Source: Symbiodinium natans
Taxonomy: Eukaryota; Sar; Dinophyceae; Suessiales; Symbiodiniaceae
Reading direction: 5' to 3'
NCBI GenBank assembly: GCA_905221605.1
Contig: CAJNDS010001112.1
Coordinates: 265,001 to 329,000 of the forward strand
Length of the DNA stretch: 64,000 nt
The number at the start of each line of letters is the position of its first letter. Within the stretch, counting starts at the first letter, position 1. The notes below the pieces were generated by a model, which worked only from the letters and a program-made list of their open reading frames with translations, had not been told where the DNA came from and searched no databases. Position numbers and translations under genes: made by a program. Positions 53,195 to 63,945 of the stretch are shown here, piece after piece.

Positions 53195-53275
53195 CATATA
53201 TATATATAGAGAGAGAGAGATGTACTAATTGTCCTACATATACATATACGTATCTGGATGTAGCGTATGTACATA
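53195..53275. repeat. AT/GA microsatellite
   Basis: ATATATATA, then GAGAGAGA, then CATATACATATACGTAT. Confidence 0.8.
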
Positions 53276-53448
53276 TGCAGCTTTTGAAGGTAAAATACGG
53301 CCCTTGAGCTGCTTCCTGGGTTAGCTCTTGGCTTTCTTGTTTGAAGGTTGGGGGTTGTTGGGTATTTCATGTTGGGTTGGCCGGCCGACGACGCGAAGGC
53401 TTCAACCAAAGCCCACCCAAAGTGCAACACTAAGGCAAGACGACTAGC

Positions 53449-53995
53449 AACGGGCTGCAATGGCTACAGCAACGAAGGACATCCATTTCAATCCTCCACC
53501 AGCTGCTGCCACGGCACGGTAGTCGTACATCAAGCTGTGCTTGTCTGCGGTCCGGTTGAGGATCACATACGCTCGCAGGACTGGTAGCCTGGGCCGCGAG
53601 GCGAAACATGCGTGGCAATCCCTCATCCACCCTGGGCCCATGTGATCCAGGTGGCTCATTATCAGGTGCCAACTGCGCCGCCAATTTCTGGTCCAGCTTT
53701 GCCTTGAATAAATCCGCAGGTGTCTACACAGCTTGGAGACTTCAAATCAAGGCAAAGCTTGAAAGGAAGGGTCTGGGCGCCCCTGAACAGCAGTCAAGCA
53801 GCCAGTTTGCCCTCCGCCTTGAAAATTGCTTTTTCTTTGCCGTATGCTTTCCTGAGCATGCCGCTAGCAGGGTTTCTTCGGTACCACGCACACACATTTC
53901 CAATGCAGGGTCTCGCCGGTCTTGCCGCTAAGGCGCGCAACCTCAATGCCCTGCAGCATGTGGCCACGTTCCTTCAGATTCTCCAGCCTGAAACA
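53449..53995 (-). CDS. Unknown protein, last exons
   Basis: Three minus-strand segments: RLENLKERGHMLQGIEVARL after CTGTTTCAG|G (~53,990); PADLFKAKLDQKLAAQLAPD NEPPGSHGPRVDEGLPRMF (~53,605-53,723), opening after CTGTGTAG; and LPVLRAYVILNRTADKHSLM then YDYRAVAAAGGGLKWMSFVA, ending in a stop at 53,449. All look coding. No family recognised. Confidence 0.45.
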
Positions 53996-54084
53996 GACCG
54001 AAGCTATGGCCAGGAGCAGCCACGTGCACGGCCGACGACCATGCCATCCTATTTATTGCCCGCGGTACGATACAAAGTTCTGCC

Positions 54085-54630
54085 CTAAGAGCATGGACAA
54101 GCTTCAAGCACTTGCGCATCATGAGTTTCTAAATTGCAATCCGATGATGGAGTGCGGCTACGGCTACCTACGGGCGCACATCGAAATAGCCTCGAAGAAT
54201 GTAAGCCCAGCTGCCCACCCATATTAGTGCCGAGCTGGCTACGGTGCTCAAGCGCCACTACACCACGATGCTTGCCCTTCTTCTTTCCCCCATGCCGTCC
54301 TCCCACCGAAGTCACGCACCAAGGTTATGTCGGCCACATGTGGCTCAGGCCTCAGTTGTGAGTTTGGGATGCACCAACTCTTCAAAACACAAAAACGCAG
54401 TCCTCTGAAACCCTTTGAAGCCCTAGGCTTTGCTCCAAGAGTTGCCTGAAGAGAACTTGAGCCCAGCGTCCCACCTGTCTTCCCACGCTGCACAACCTTC
54501 ATACGCTCCTCGAGGTGGCTCTTCCTCAGAGGCCCGTTCTCGGGTTCTGTGCTGCCACTGCCCCAATATGTCGATATGCTAAGAGTGATCCTGTAGCTGT
54601 AGCTTCTAGGGCGGACGGTGAGCAGCACCC
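54085..54630 (-). CDS. Candidate exons, unknown
   Basis: Minus frames include GPLRKSHLEERMKVVQRGKT and LGSSSLQATLGAKPRASKGF (54,420-54,545) and PVGSRSRTPSSDCNLETHD (54,100-54,180). Possibly upstream exons of the 53,449-53,995 gene. Confidence 0.25.
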
Positions 54631-54639
54631 TAAGCTTTC

Positions 54640-55900
54640 CATGCAGGACGAAGCTTCAGCAGGCGCATGTAGTCAGGTTGGTGGTCGATCCTGACAAGTG
54701 CTGGTGATGCTCTGGGAATACAAGGCCAGTCCGAAACGCAGATGCTTTGACAACAGCCTTCTATTTCGGCATGAAGAACATCAATCGTGCGACCCGGATG
54801 GTCTGGTAGAGTTAGCTTTCAAGAGATTCTGGTTCCGGCACACACTACAAGTCACATGTGTGCACCCGCCTGGTAAGTGTTGAAAGGGTATTGGGTCAGC
54901 TGCGACAACAACATGCAATATGCCCGGGGGTGGCCAACACACGTTCCACGAATGCACTGATCTGAGCCGTGTCCCACTCCTCGGGGGCAACTTGTCGATG
55001 ACGACCGCAAAGTCCTCTTGACGGCGATGGGCTGCGCGCGTCCAGGAACGCTAGGTAAGGCTACTCTTTCATATGAGGGCTGTTTCTAGACGTAGGTTGT
55101 TCCCCAACGGCAACAATTTAGACAAACTTAGGGAACTGAGAGGTGGGACCCTAGAGTCCTGGACCGAAACATTCTCGAGGTCATCCGACTTTGTTCTCCG
55201 TGGAATCTCAATGAAGCCTGCGCGTTTGGCCAAAGCACTGGCCAAAGCAAGTTGCGACTTGGAATCATAATGGCTTTTTTTGAGGTCACACTTTCAAGAC
55301 TGAACATGGGATGTATAAGCATTCTTGTGCGGGTAGTGGTTACTTTTGGCGGGGGGGGGGGGGGGGGTTCCAGACTACCTCTTTGCAGCCACGTAGCGGA
55401 ATCGGACCAAGTAGAGGAACAAAACGATCCTAGCTGAAGGGCGCAAGGATTTTCCAGAAACCAAAGCGCCAAGGGGGCAGGCTGCACGCACAAAAAATGA
55501 CTCTAAACCTTAAACCCTGTTTTTGCTAATCCCTCTTGGGCTGTGCCAACTGCAGCCTGGAGACATGGAGGCAAGGTCAAGCCAAGCGAAGACTGGTGTC
55601 AAGTCTGACAGTTCAGCTCCATCGCAACCTACCCGAACAATACGTAGCCTTGGCTACACACAAGGCGGCAGCTGTGTACAGACGGGTCGTGCAAGATCAC
55701 GCCAGGGTCACGCTTTCAGCAGATATCTGAAGCCTTGTGCCAGGTCGCAAGGGGTCCAGCACTTTGGTGTCCTCACATCTGCAAGCACGGGAAGCCGGGA
55801 CCAAGAAGGCACAGAGGACTACTATGACTCTTGCTCATATGTCAAAGCAGGCTCGGCGTCTAGAGTCAAGAAGAAGGGCAGAAGTGACGACAGAAACACA
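54640..55900. other. Stretch without a recognised gene
   Basis: Contains a run of 17 G at 55,351-55,367 and a telomere-type relic at 55,502-55,518. Open frames on both strands are not convincing. Confidence 0.4.
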
Positions 55901-55919
55901 AACACAATCTAAGACAGGG

Positions 55920-56098
55920 AGCCAGCAGACATCGAGAGAACAAATTCTGCGGAACTGCCCAACTGCATGACGCTTGCTCCAAGGCTCTGCTAGCAGGCCC
56001 AGGTTGCCAATGGAAGCACGAGCCTGTAGACGCATCAGAACTGGTGTGAAAGAAAGCCGGGCCATCACCTCCTGAAGCCGCGACGAGTCCTTCCACAT
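55920..56098 (-). CDS. Unknown protein exon
   Basis: The minus frame reads DSSRLQEVMARLSFTPVLMR, LQARASIGNLGLLAEPWSKR and HAVGQFRRICSLDVCWLPVL. Helical and basic, clearly protein-like. Its upstream intron contains a telomere-type block (56,151-56,192). Confidence 0.45.
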
Positions 56099-56150
56099 CC
56101 CCTTTTTTGGAACCCAGCTGGGGCCACGCGCACGTTCCCTAAATTTAGAT

Positions 56151-56192
56151 ACCCTAAACCCTAAACCCTAGACCCTAGACCCTCCTAGACCC
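56151..56192. repeat. Telomere-type block with CCCTAGA variants
   Basis: Six copies: CCCTAAA becomes CCCTAGA. It separates two coding-looking exons. Confidence 0.9.
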
Positions 56193-56204
56193 TAAGCCTC
56201 CCCC

Positions 56205-56411
56205 CCTTTGAAGCCATGCCAAAGGAGCCAAGAATTGCCCGTTGTCCGGGGCAAAGGTGCCAAGCAAGCAGAAGGCCGAGGTCGGGAAGGTGATGGCTGC
56301 CTCGCTCGGGGATTCCAAGGCACCGAGCGGCATAGAAACGACGTGAAACGACTCACACATTCTGCCCTTTTCCAACCAGGTCTGCACAGCTGCCGGGAAA
56401 GTCAGGCTCAC
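56205..56411 (-). CDS. Unknown protein exon
   Basis: The minus frame reads SLTFPAAVQTWLEKGRMCES, FHVVSMPLGALESPSEAAIT and FPTSAFCLLGTFAPDNGQFL. Strong coding look. Family not recognised; probably the exon before 55,920-56,098. Confidence 0.45.
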
Positions 56412-56436
56412 ACAACCAGCTTCACATTCTGCCCTA

Positions 56437-56492
56437 AAATCCTAAACCCTCAACCCTAAACCCGAAACCCTAAACCCTAACCCCAAACCCTT
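56437..56492. repeat. Telomere-type block, degenerate CCCTAAA
   Basis: Eight copies with CCCTCAA, CCCGAAA and CCTAACC variants, again between two coding-looking exons. Confidence 0.9.
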
Positions 56493-56499
56493 GCTTCCA

Positions 56500-56744
56500 C
56501 TGCTTGACTTCTTGACCCATGCTCCCTGTGATGCCTCCTTCACTCCAGCGCTAGAATCGCCAGATGTAAGACTCAACATGTCCACTCTGCATTCCCATGC
56601 CTGCCTCGAAGCCCCGAAACTTTCAACCCACCAATGCACCAAGACTAGGGCGTTACAGTGGCCGAGCAGAAAGTCGCGCAGGAAGGGGCTTTGGGCTTCG
56701 ACAACCCAGCTGTGCAACCCAACAGCCAGCAAGACAAAGATCAT
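56500..56744 (-). CDS. Membrane protein exon
   Basis: The minus frame reads MIFVLLAVGLHSWVVEAQSP, then FLLGHCNALVLVHWWVESFG and CRVDMLSLTSGDSSAGVKEA. Two hydrophobic stretches. May belong with the exons at 55.9-56.4 kb. Confidence 0.45.
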
Positions 56745-57148
56745 CAGGTTCCGTTCCGTTCCGAGGGCTCCGGGACAAATGGCCCCCCGCCTCTAAAGAT
56801 AGAAACCTAACCCTTCGTGCACAACACACGATGCTGCTTCTTGCCAAGACCTGCCCAGTCCACCCCAGGGCGAAACAAAGTAAACAATTCGTGTGGGATC
56901 TGGACATGGCGCAATGCTGCCTGAGTAAGCGGGCAGGGTCTATTGATCTCTTTCGGATGCGCAAAAAGGGCCGAAATTTGGTTCGGACTTTATGTGCAGC
57001 CCGTTAGTGCAAAAGATAGCTTTGTCGGCACCAAGGCGCCATAGTAGCGAAGAGAATTCCCAATGTGCGCAGAGTGGTGAAATACATCTCGAGCCCTGTT
57101 CCACCGATCTGACCTGTTGCAGAACATCTCAGTCACCAAGCCCTTGCC

Positions 57149-57640
57149 TCACACAGCTGCATGGCTCTTCATGAGAGCTGAGGTGCTGAAGCCATCGATG
57201 TCTGTGCAGAACGGGTTCAGCCACTTTCCACCCTTGGGCACACTGCAACAGGCGGTCTGGCTGCAACTCACGGCGCTAGATTGCCGGATCCACAAACCTG
57301 GAAAGTCTTTCCAGCGCCCTGGCGCAACGACACACCTCAAAAATGCACTGCATCATGCATTCTCGGCCAGGCGGCTACCGTTGCACTCGAGTTCCTCCAG
57401 GCGAGCAGAGACGCAAAATCACCCTGGCAACCACCCCGAGAAGACCACGAACTCCACACGACAAGGTGGTGGCAACCTGGTGGCAACCCGGCGAGTTTGT
57501 GACAACTTTGTGACAAGAGGCACTAAGTGTCGCTTGGCCGACGGCATGTCAGGCTCCGATCGGCGAATATCGTCCTTGCAGGTGCAAGAGCCAAGTGTCT
57601 TTCGAGCCTTTGGCAAGGACACTCGGCAGGCGCCATGAAA
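57149..57640 (-). CDS. Candidate exons, unknown
   Basis: The minus frame at 57,440-57,640 reads SLPKARKTLGSCTCKDDIRR and HLVPLVTKLSQTRRVATRLP; at 57,150-57,420 CVSARLEELECNGSRLAENA and GRWKDFPGLWIRQSSAVSCS. A long plus frame (57,117-57,638) overlaps; I prefer minus. Confidence 0.35.
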
Positions 57641-58074
57641 AATCCCATGAATCATGGCAGTACCTTGGCCCCACAGCCTTCGAACCTCGGCGACCTCACC
57701 TCAACTCGTCCACTCCCCTGGTCATGACAAGCTGAAAAGGCGTCGAAGATGTTATGGTTGACTCCCCTGCAGCTCCTTGACGGTGGATCTTGGCTTCATG
57801 CTGCCTGCACGCGACAGGTCGAAAGGGCAAACATGCAAAAGTGGAACTGCGGGGACTGCTCCAGATACTGGCAATTTTTTCACTTCGCAGGATGCGCATT
57901 GACTCAATTTGACTTTTTTAGACTGATTGTCAACCGTGCTTTAGCCCCCACGGCAGGGAGGTAAGCCACTCTGCCAGTCGCACCAAAAACTACATGAGAA
58001 GTCGAGGCACTTTCCTCTTCGAGGCCCTTCAGGCCCTTCGCTGGTCGTCGGCCTTGCAAGGACAGCGCCAAAGC

Positions 58075-58567
58075 CGTAAATGCGAAAATTCAGATGTTGG
58101 ATGCTATGGCAGCCAGGTGGCACCAAATCATGGGAACCAAAATCAACGCGACGAGCCCGAGTGACGTCGCGGAAGAGATAATCCAAACCTCTGTGTGGCA
58201 GCGCAAGGCAGGTTGTCATTTATATAGAGTCTGCTGTTGCTTGTGTGCGTGGTGCACTCATCTGCACGACGTGAGCTGGGTTCATGGCGCGGGCAAAGTT
58301 GCTGCCACCCGTCCCGTCCATGCTGATGGAACCACAATCTGCCTGCAACGACATGGCGGTGAGGAAGACATGCCAGAAACATGTCAGCAGATCGCAGGTC
58401 TGCTGCATTGTGACAACACTGAGTATGGCTCTGGCGGGGGGGGGGGGGCCCGGGGTAGGAGAGGGATAGGGATGGGCCCTGGCCTCCTCGGCCCATGTGG
58501 CCAAGGCCAGAGTTCCATTGGCTCGGCCCGTCTTATTCAGCCACGCCGATAAGGCTGCGGTCGCCAT
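58075..58567 (-). CDS. Membrane protein exons
   Basis: At ~58,110-58,205 a minus frame reads EVWIISSATSLGLVALILVP MIWCHLAA, a clear membrane helix. At 58,220-58,567 the frame reads MATAALSAWLNKTGRANGTL, a proline stretch over the G run (58,436-58,448), then SVVTMQQTCDLLTCFWHVFL and GGSNFARAMNPAHVVQM. Could be part of a transporter, but I cannot name it. Confidence 0.4.
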
Positions 58568-59129
58568 GAGGCTATCAGCAGCGGCTACCAGCGGCTACAA
58601 TTTGCCAGCAGCTGCACGGAAGTCGCGGACTCACTACCAGTACGGGCAGCAACTGTGGTTGAGTGGAGTGTCTACTTCTGACATGCTCAAGTGCTTGTCA
58701 AGAACCTTTTTACCTAGTTGTTTGCGAGCTTGTGTAGTGATCGGTAGTGAGTCCCGGCTAGCGCGAGCTGAGGACAAGCGAGCACCCTGCACAGCTGGCA
58801 GTTTCTCGTTTGATACCGAGTAGCTGCGGGAAGGCGTGCACAGGTAGACCGCCTGCCTGCCATGTGTTCCTCCAGCAGAAGTAATTCTGCAACAGGCTCA
58901 AAAAGGATGGTTCCCTGAAAGGCTTTCAGCAACTAAGTACTAACCAGGGTTTGGGGGGAGTAAATGGCGAAGCAGCAAAGCCTGAAGGGATGCTCGCGCT
59001 CATCTCGGCGCCGCAACCTGCCAAGAGCAGTATGGCAACTCCCAGTGTCCAGCTCACGAAGATGCTCATAGATTGTCAACCCTTGTCCCCACAATGTGTG
59101 TTGAATCGCTGACATCTCTCACATCAGCA

Positions 59130-59170
59130 CCCTAAACCCAAAACCCTAACCCCTAAACCCTAAACCCCCA
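59130..59170. repeat. Telomere-type block, CCCTAAA orientation
   Basis: Six imperfect copies, just below the end of the AAAP-type gene. Confidence 0.9.
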
Positions 59171-59575
59171 CTCTCAAAACCATCTCCCTTTCTAATGTTC
59201 GCGAACTGAAGCTCTGGCCGAAGCCATGGGCCTGCTGCTTTGGCAGGTGGCTCTCTTTAGGGAAGCTGTGCTTGCGGGCAATCGCCACAGGATGTCACAG
59301 CAAATTGGGTTCAGCAGCGAACCCTGATTCAGAAACCATGATGTGGCAACCACGCAAAGTGGCCTTGGAAACTGCCAGCTGCAGATTCGGAATCTTGATT
59401 TGAGGGCGGGGGTGTTGAGGGTTGGGCAGAAGAGGTCGAGATTCGGGTACCGGGATAGCTTCTGAATCGAGATAAGTTCTGAATCGAAGGGGGATTGGTG
59501 GTTTCTGTCTCGGGGCGTGTCGTTATTCGATATCGATCCCAATGGCTGATTCTCAGATAGTTGCTCATGAGGCCA

Positions 59576-62500
59576 TCATCGCAGGGCAGCCAGCTCCTTC
59601 GTCCCGTAGTAGACTCCGGTAATGGCCCCAAGCGCCCCCACCAGAAGGCAGATGAAGTCGACAATCCACTCCTTCGGCTTTGGACTTGAAACAGGACAAC
59701 TTATCCCTCAAAACCCTGGGGCAGCTAGCCACTGGCATCCGAGATTCATAGTAAGGGACTCGCAAGCCCAGCTGCCGCTGGATCGCCACCGAGAAAAGCA
59801 CCGGAAGTATGAACACGGTGCCCTGCTCATCACATCTCATCACCCACTTCGCTTTATGAGGTTTAGCGGCTCTCCAGGCTAAGCTCACGTATGCACGGGT
59901 TTGCCAGCCTGGCCGGCGATGGCAGCAACTACATCCAGCAAGGCGCCAAAGAATGGCAAGCTATAGGCCAGGGCAGTGCAGAACCCCAGGAACCTTGGTT
60001 GCCATGCGAGGCACTACTACAGGCACTACACAAAACCTGAGCCGGAGCGTCGTGCAAAGAGCCTGACATTTGGGGATTTCCGAAAATAGGGGTACCCCTT
60101 ATATACCCAAAAAATGCCATATAATCCTTTTGAAAGGAACCTACATCCTTTGAAGCCAACGGCCCATGTGGGCTCCAAAGCGACCTGTCAGAAGCCACGG
60201 AGCAGGAGACGTGGCAGCCGCATCATTAGGCCAGGGAGTCCGGACTTCAGAGCTCCCGCTCGAGTCCCCAGAGTGGCCTGACGGGGATGGCTGTTAGGGC
60301 ATGCCCGTTGTCCTTCAGAAAGTAATGTCAAAAACCCTTAGGAAGACGGATGAACTGAGCAACTTAGCGATGTCCTAGCAGCTATTTCACACAGCCGCAC
60401 CTCCAGGGTTTCTGTCCCCGAGTGGAAGGGCACTGGAAAAGCGAGCAGCACCTGGCAGGCTCTGCAACAGAAGAAGCTCAAACGAGTCCTTGGACAACCC
60501 GCGCCAACAACCGCACCGGTTGCTTCCAATTCCTGGATCTGCGACTCAGGCGCATGCAGAGTAATCACGCTGTACGCCACCAGCAGGCTCCAATTCACAG
60601 ACTTCACCTGCCGCCCCGACAAACCTAGACTAAGTTGGAAATGCCAAGTGCAATGCTGAAATCGAAACTTCAATGGCAGGCACAGAAGTAGCCAAAAGGC
60701 ATCGAGAGTTGTTGGAATCTGAGGTCTCTTTGTGGGGGCCTCTGGTACAGGAGTCAATTCTCAAAACTGGCGATGGGGCGCCTTCTTTAGAGCAACCCTA
60801 AACCCTGAACCCTAAACCCTAAACCCTAGAATTTAGGGGCCTCGTGTAGAACAACACCCCCAGACCCCCAGTTGGAGCTCTCCCACCTCGTCGCCTGGAC
60901 AGCCAGACAGCCCGATGAGAACGTTCGAGTCCACCTGAGCCATTGAGCTTCCAGGATCCAACGCTGCACAGACCCACCCGTAAGGGCTGGAGAATCAAGG
61001 ACCTCAAGATCTAGGGTTTAGGGTTTGGGGCCCTCCCTGCACTTTCTGAGTATCCGCCTTCTGGCTTGCCATGGCAACCCCGCCCACAGCAAAGCCAGCT
61101 GTTGCCACGGCAACGTAGACAACGATGATGAACCTTGGCGACTCTCCTGCCTGCAAACGTTGACGTGCGGATAGGACCCTGAAATCTTTTTCAACCTGGG
61201 CAAAAAGAACCAAGTCGCGAGTAGGAGCGCCAGGTGAAGCTCACCAGCGCCTGGGCCCACCACACAAGCTCCACCCTGAATTCCCCCCTACAGTTAAAAA
61301 GTCCGGCTGAGGGCTCGCTACCACCACGTGAGAGCCCGAAGCCGTCCGAGCGCGCAGCGATTTTGGACAGCGCACTCCTACTCTTATGCTCTTATACATT
61401 CTTGTGCAGCATCCTTTCTCGAACTTAAGGCGGCACCCGGGCTAAGACGCCGCGGATGTGGAAGTCCACCAAAAGGCTGGGAAGGACATTGATGCCTCCA
61501 AATCACAGCAGCTCATGTTCAGCTGGCTGCATGTGCGACACACCTACTTGGAGCAGCCGCACGACAGTGTTCCGAAAGACTTTGCTCAGCATGATAAACA
61601 CCGCTCGAACTTCCGGTGCATAGCACACAGCTTGCTGCAAACACTCCTGCCCCAACACAGTTAAAGTAGCCATCACGGGTGCCTGCTAAGGCCAGCCTCG
61701 AGTCTCGCACTGGCTTCCAACTCTGCTCTGCACAAGATCGGCCCAGCTTCATTCCGACGTTCGGAGCACCCTACCCCAAGGCACACCCGGCCTCCGAAAG
61801 CGAAGACCACGGTGTTCCAGCAAAGGCAGAGCCCTTGCACATCCGTAATCAAGGGCCAACTGTTTCTTGCCCCATCGTCCAAACACCTTGAAGTCAGGGA
61901 AGGGGATGTCATGCTTCACCCAAATCTTCAACAGGCTCTTCGGGCCCTTCTTGGCAAGCCGCCCGTCCAGCTTGGAGGGGTCTGTGGTGAAGGCAGCAGC
62001 CACGACAACGACCTGGCGGAGGGCTCAGGTGCAACTCAGCCCTGCCATCTTTGCTGCATCTTTTTCGCTTCCAGACATTCGCTAACACAAGTCTAAAGTC
62101 TTCTTCGCGGTTGAAATTCAGGGGTGGCACATAACCCAAGCGATGCCCAAAGCCACCCCACAGATCGCCGAGCATAGGGATCCGAGCGCCGTGAGCAGGA
62201 AGGTCTCCTTGACTGTGGCCATGAAGTAGCCTGTTCTTCGCGGGCAAGTTCGAAGAGGAAAAGGAGGCAAACAGATCGGAAGCTCTGAGGCTCTGAGGGG
62301 CTCTGAGGCTCGGACAGGCTCGAAAAACATCTGTCCTCAAACTCTGCGCCCCAAATATCCCTGAGCTATACCTCAGAACCTGTTGGCTCCAAGTCGCATG
62401 GGATCAGCTCAAACGCCGCGGCTACCAGGATCACACTCCGCTTGGAGAGCCAGTCGACGCCCAAGATCCTCGTGCGACAAGGCTGAAGTTCAACCAGGTG

Positions 62501-63945
62501 CCCTGCAGTATTGTCTAGTGGCTGTTAGCTGGCTTTGGTCTGCATAGCATCATTTGAAACGATGGGAGGGGAGGGGGCATGGCGCATGCCGGCCCAACTG
62601 GGCTGACATGTCCGATGGCTAAGGCGCCGTTCCACTTGTGAGGCATTTACCCCGATCAAGACGAGGAAGATCGTGGAAACACCGACCAGCATGAGACACC
62701 TTGCTGAAGGTGGCCAGAATCAGATGCTACAACTGGCGTTTAGCCAGCGCAAGAAGTAAGCCGATGTGGCCGTCAATGAAACAAATGCACACTTTTCATC
62801 CTGTGCACATCCTGTCCTTCACGTGAATGATAGCTGAGAGGCTGGAGAAGCTTGGACACCACATACCCAAAGTTCCCCATAGCCTTAGACAGCAGCGTCG
62901 GTCAAGGGCGGCGCTGGGCGCAGTCGGGGATGGAGCTTTGTTTTTGCCGAAGGATGCAGCCCCTCTATGGGTTTCACGGCTTCACGTCTGATACGACCCA
63001 TGGTGTGTGCGTGGCAGCACCGACCCACAGCCCCGGGCAATTCATCTGTCTTCTAAGGGGCAATATTTTGGTACTAGCTGGAAATGAATTGAGCCCCTTC
63101 GCTAGCTGCACCAAAGGGTACCCCATCCATTGATCCAGCGCATGACCATCGCCCGTGAATGCTGCAAACTCCGACGAGTAGATGCTACAGTGGAGCAAAC
63201 ACGAAGCAAAGAACCCCGACCCTCAAGAACCTATGAACCTGTGGCACATACATTCTGCTACTTCTTTTTATTACAGAGCTAAATATAGTTCTAAAGAACC
63301 ACATCAGCCAGGAGTCTTGGTACCCGATGTTCTCATAGCTCGGAAACATCTCTTCGTCCCGACCATCGCTGCTGCTGCCCTTGCATATGCGGCTCCCCCA
63401 GGAGACACTGCGCGGGGCGCAGGAGAACGTCAAACACCCGCAACTGTCCAAACAGAGCCCAGGCACATCACTGCCATCACTGTCGGTCCTTTCGCTGGAG
63501 CCCTCGGAGTCGGTGTCCTGACATGGGGGCATCATTGGTTGGGCCTAGGAAACCCCCCGCCTTTGCAAAGCAGCAACCCTCTCGCATGTAATGCTGCGGC
63601 CATGCTTTCCACATCAAAGGCGATAAAGCAGCTGAGGTGCTGATGTCGTGGTGGCTCGGCCACTGTCGAGGGCGGCCTGAGTGGCCCGTGCCAGGCTTCG
63701 GAATTACGAATTATGGAATGTGCACAGCCAGGTGTGCCCAGCGCTTTTAACTGGCCGTTGTATGCCGTTTATCGGCTACATTTGTCAGACACCTGTCGCC
63801 TATCACATGTCTCGCATGCCACATGCTAACCCTTCGAAGCATGGGCCTTTGGTGCCAAACCCGTGCCTGCGTGTGGAGCATGATCCAGCCAAAGAGGTAG
63901 GAGGTGTAAGCAGCGCAACAGGCGCAAAGCACGATGATGGGAATG
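59576..63945 (-). CDS. Amino-acid permease, AAAP (SLC36/38-like) family
   Basis: A multi-pass transporter of amino acids, by family. Minus-strand exons: 63,840-63,945, opening after CTCCCCTTGCAG (TGIPIIVLCACCAAYTSYLF GWIML, an early helix); ~63,290-63,535 (acidic loop DTDSEGSSERTDSDGSDVPG); ~63,000-63,190 (SSEFAAFTGDGHALDQWMGY); 62,118-62,237 (VKETFLLTALGSLCSAICGV ALGIAWVM); ~61,850-62,003 (KGPKSLLKIWVKHDIPFPDF); 61,040-61,213 (SPRFIIVVYVAVATAGFAVG G, the P-x-F helix); ~60,540-60,740 (VNWSLLVAYSVITLHAPESQ); 59,885-59,975 (LAYSLPFFGALLDVVAAIAG); ~59,735-59,820 after GATGAGCAG|G (TVFILPVLFSVAIQRQLGLR); and the last, 59,576-59,688 (EWIVDFICLLVGALGAITGV YYGTKELAALR-stop). The final three fit the family's C-terminal helices (PFF, FILPVLF, GxxGxxxGxY) in order. 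The first helix lies beyond the window. Confidence 0.6.
60070..60165. mobile_element. Relic of the GGGGTACC-core element family, in an intron of the AAAP gene
   Basis: GGGGATTTCCGAAAATAGGGGTACCCC, then TATATACCCAAAAAATGCCATATAATCCTTTTGAAAGG. The core is shared with the elements at 20,887, 32,818 and 42,255; the ends are only weakly inverse (CATTTGGGG/CCTTTGAAG). Confidence 0.45.
60794..60831. repeat. Telomere-type block, CCCTAAA orientation
   Basis: Five copies, inside the span of the AAAP gene. A TTTAGGG block lies at 61,010-61,028 in the opposite orientation, 180 bp away. Confidence 0.9.
62340..62850. other. Stretch without a recognised exon
   Basis: Lies between exons of the AAAP gene; I see no open frame with a membrane helix and no repeat. 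Confidence 0.4.

Noticed and set aside
52795-53307. 170-residue plus frame (LLLWAALGPPPKNRFELDWQ)
   Set aside because: Protein-like, but it runs into an AT/GA microsatellite, has no recognised family, and the minus strand is equally open. Left undecided rather than annotated.
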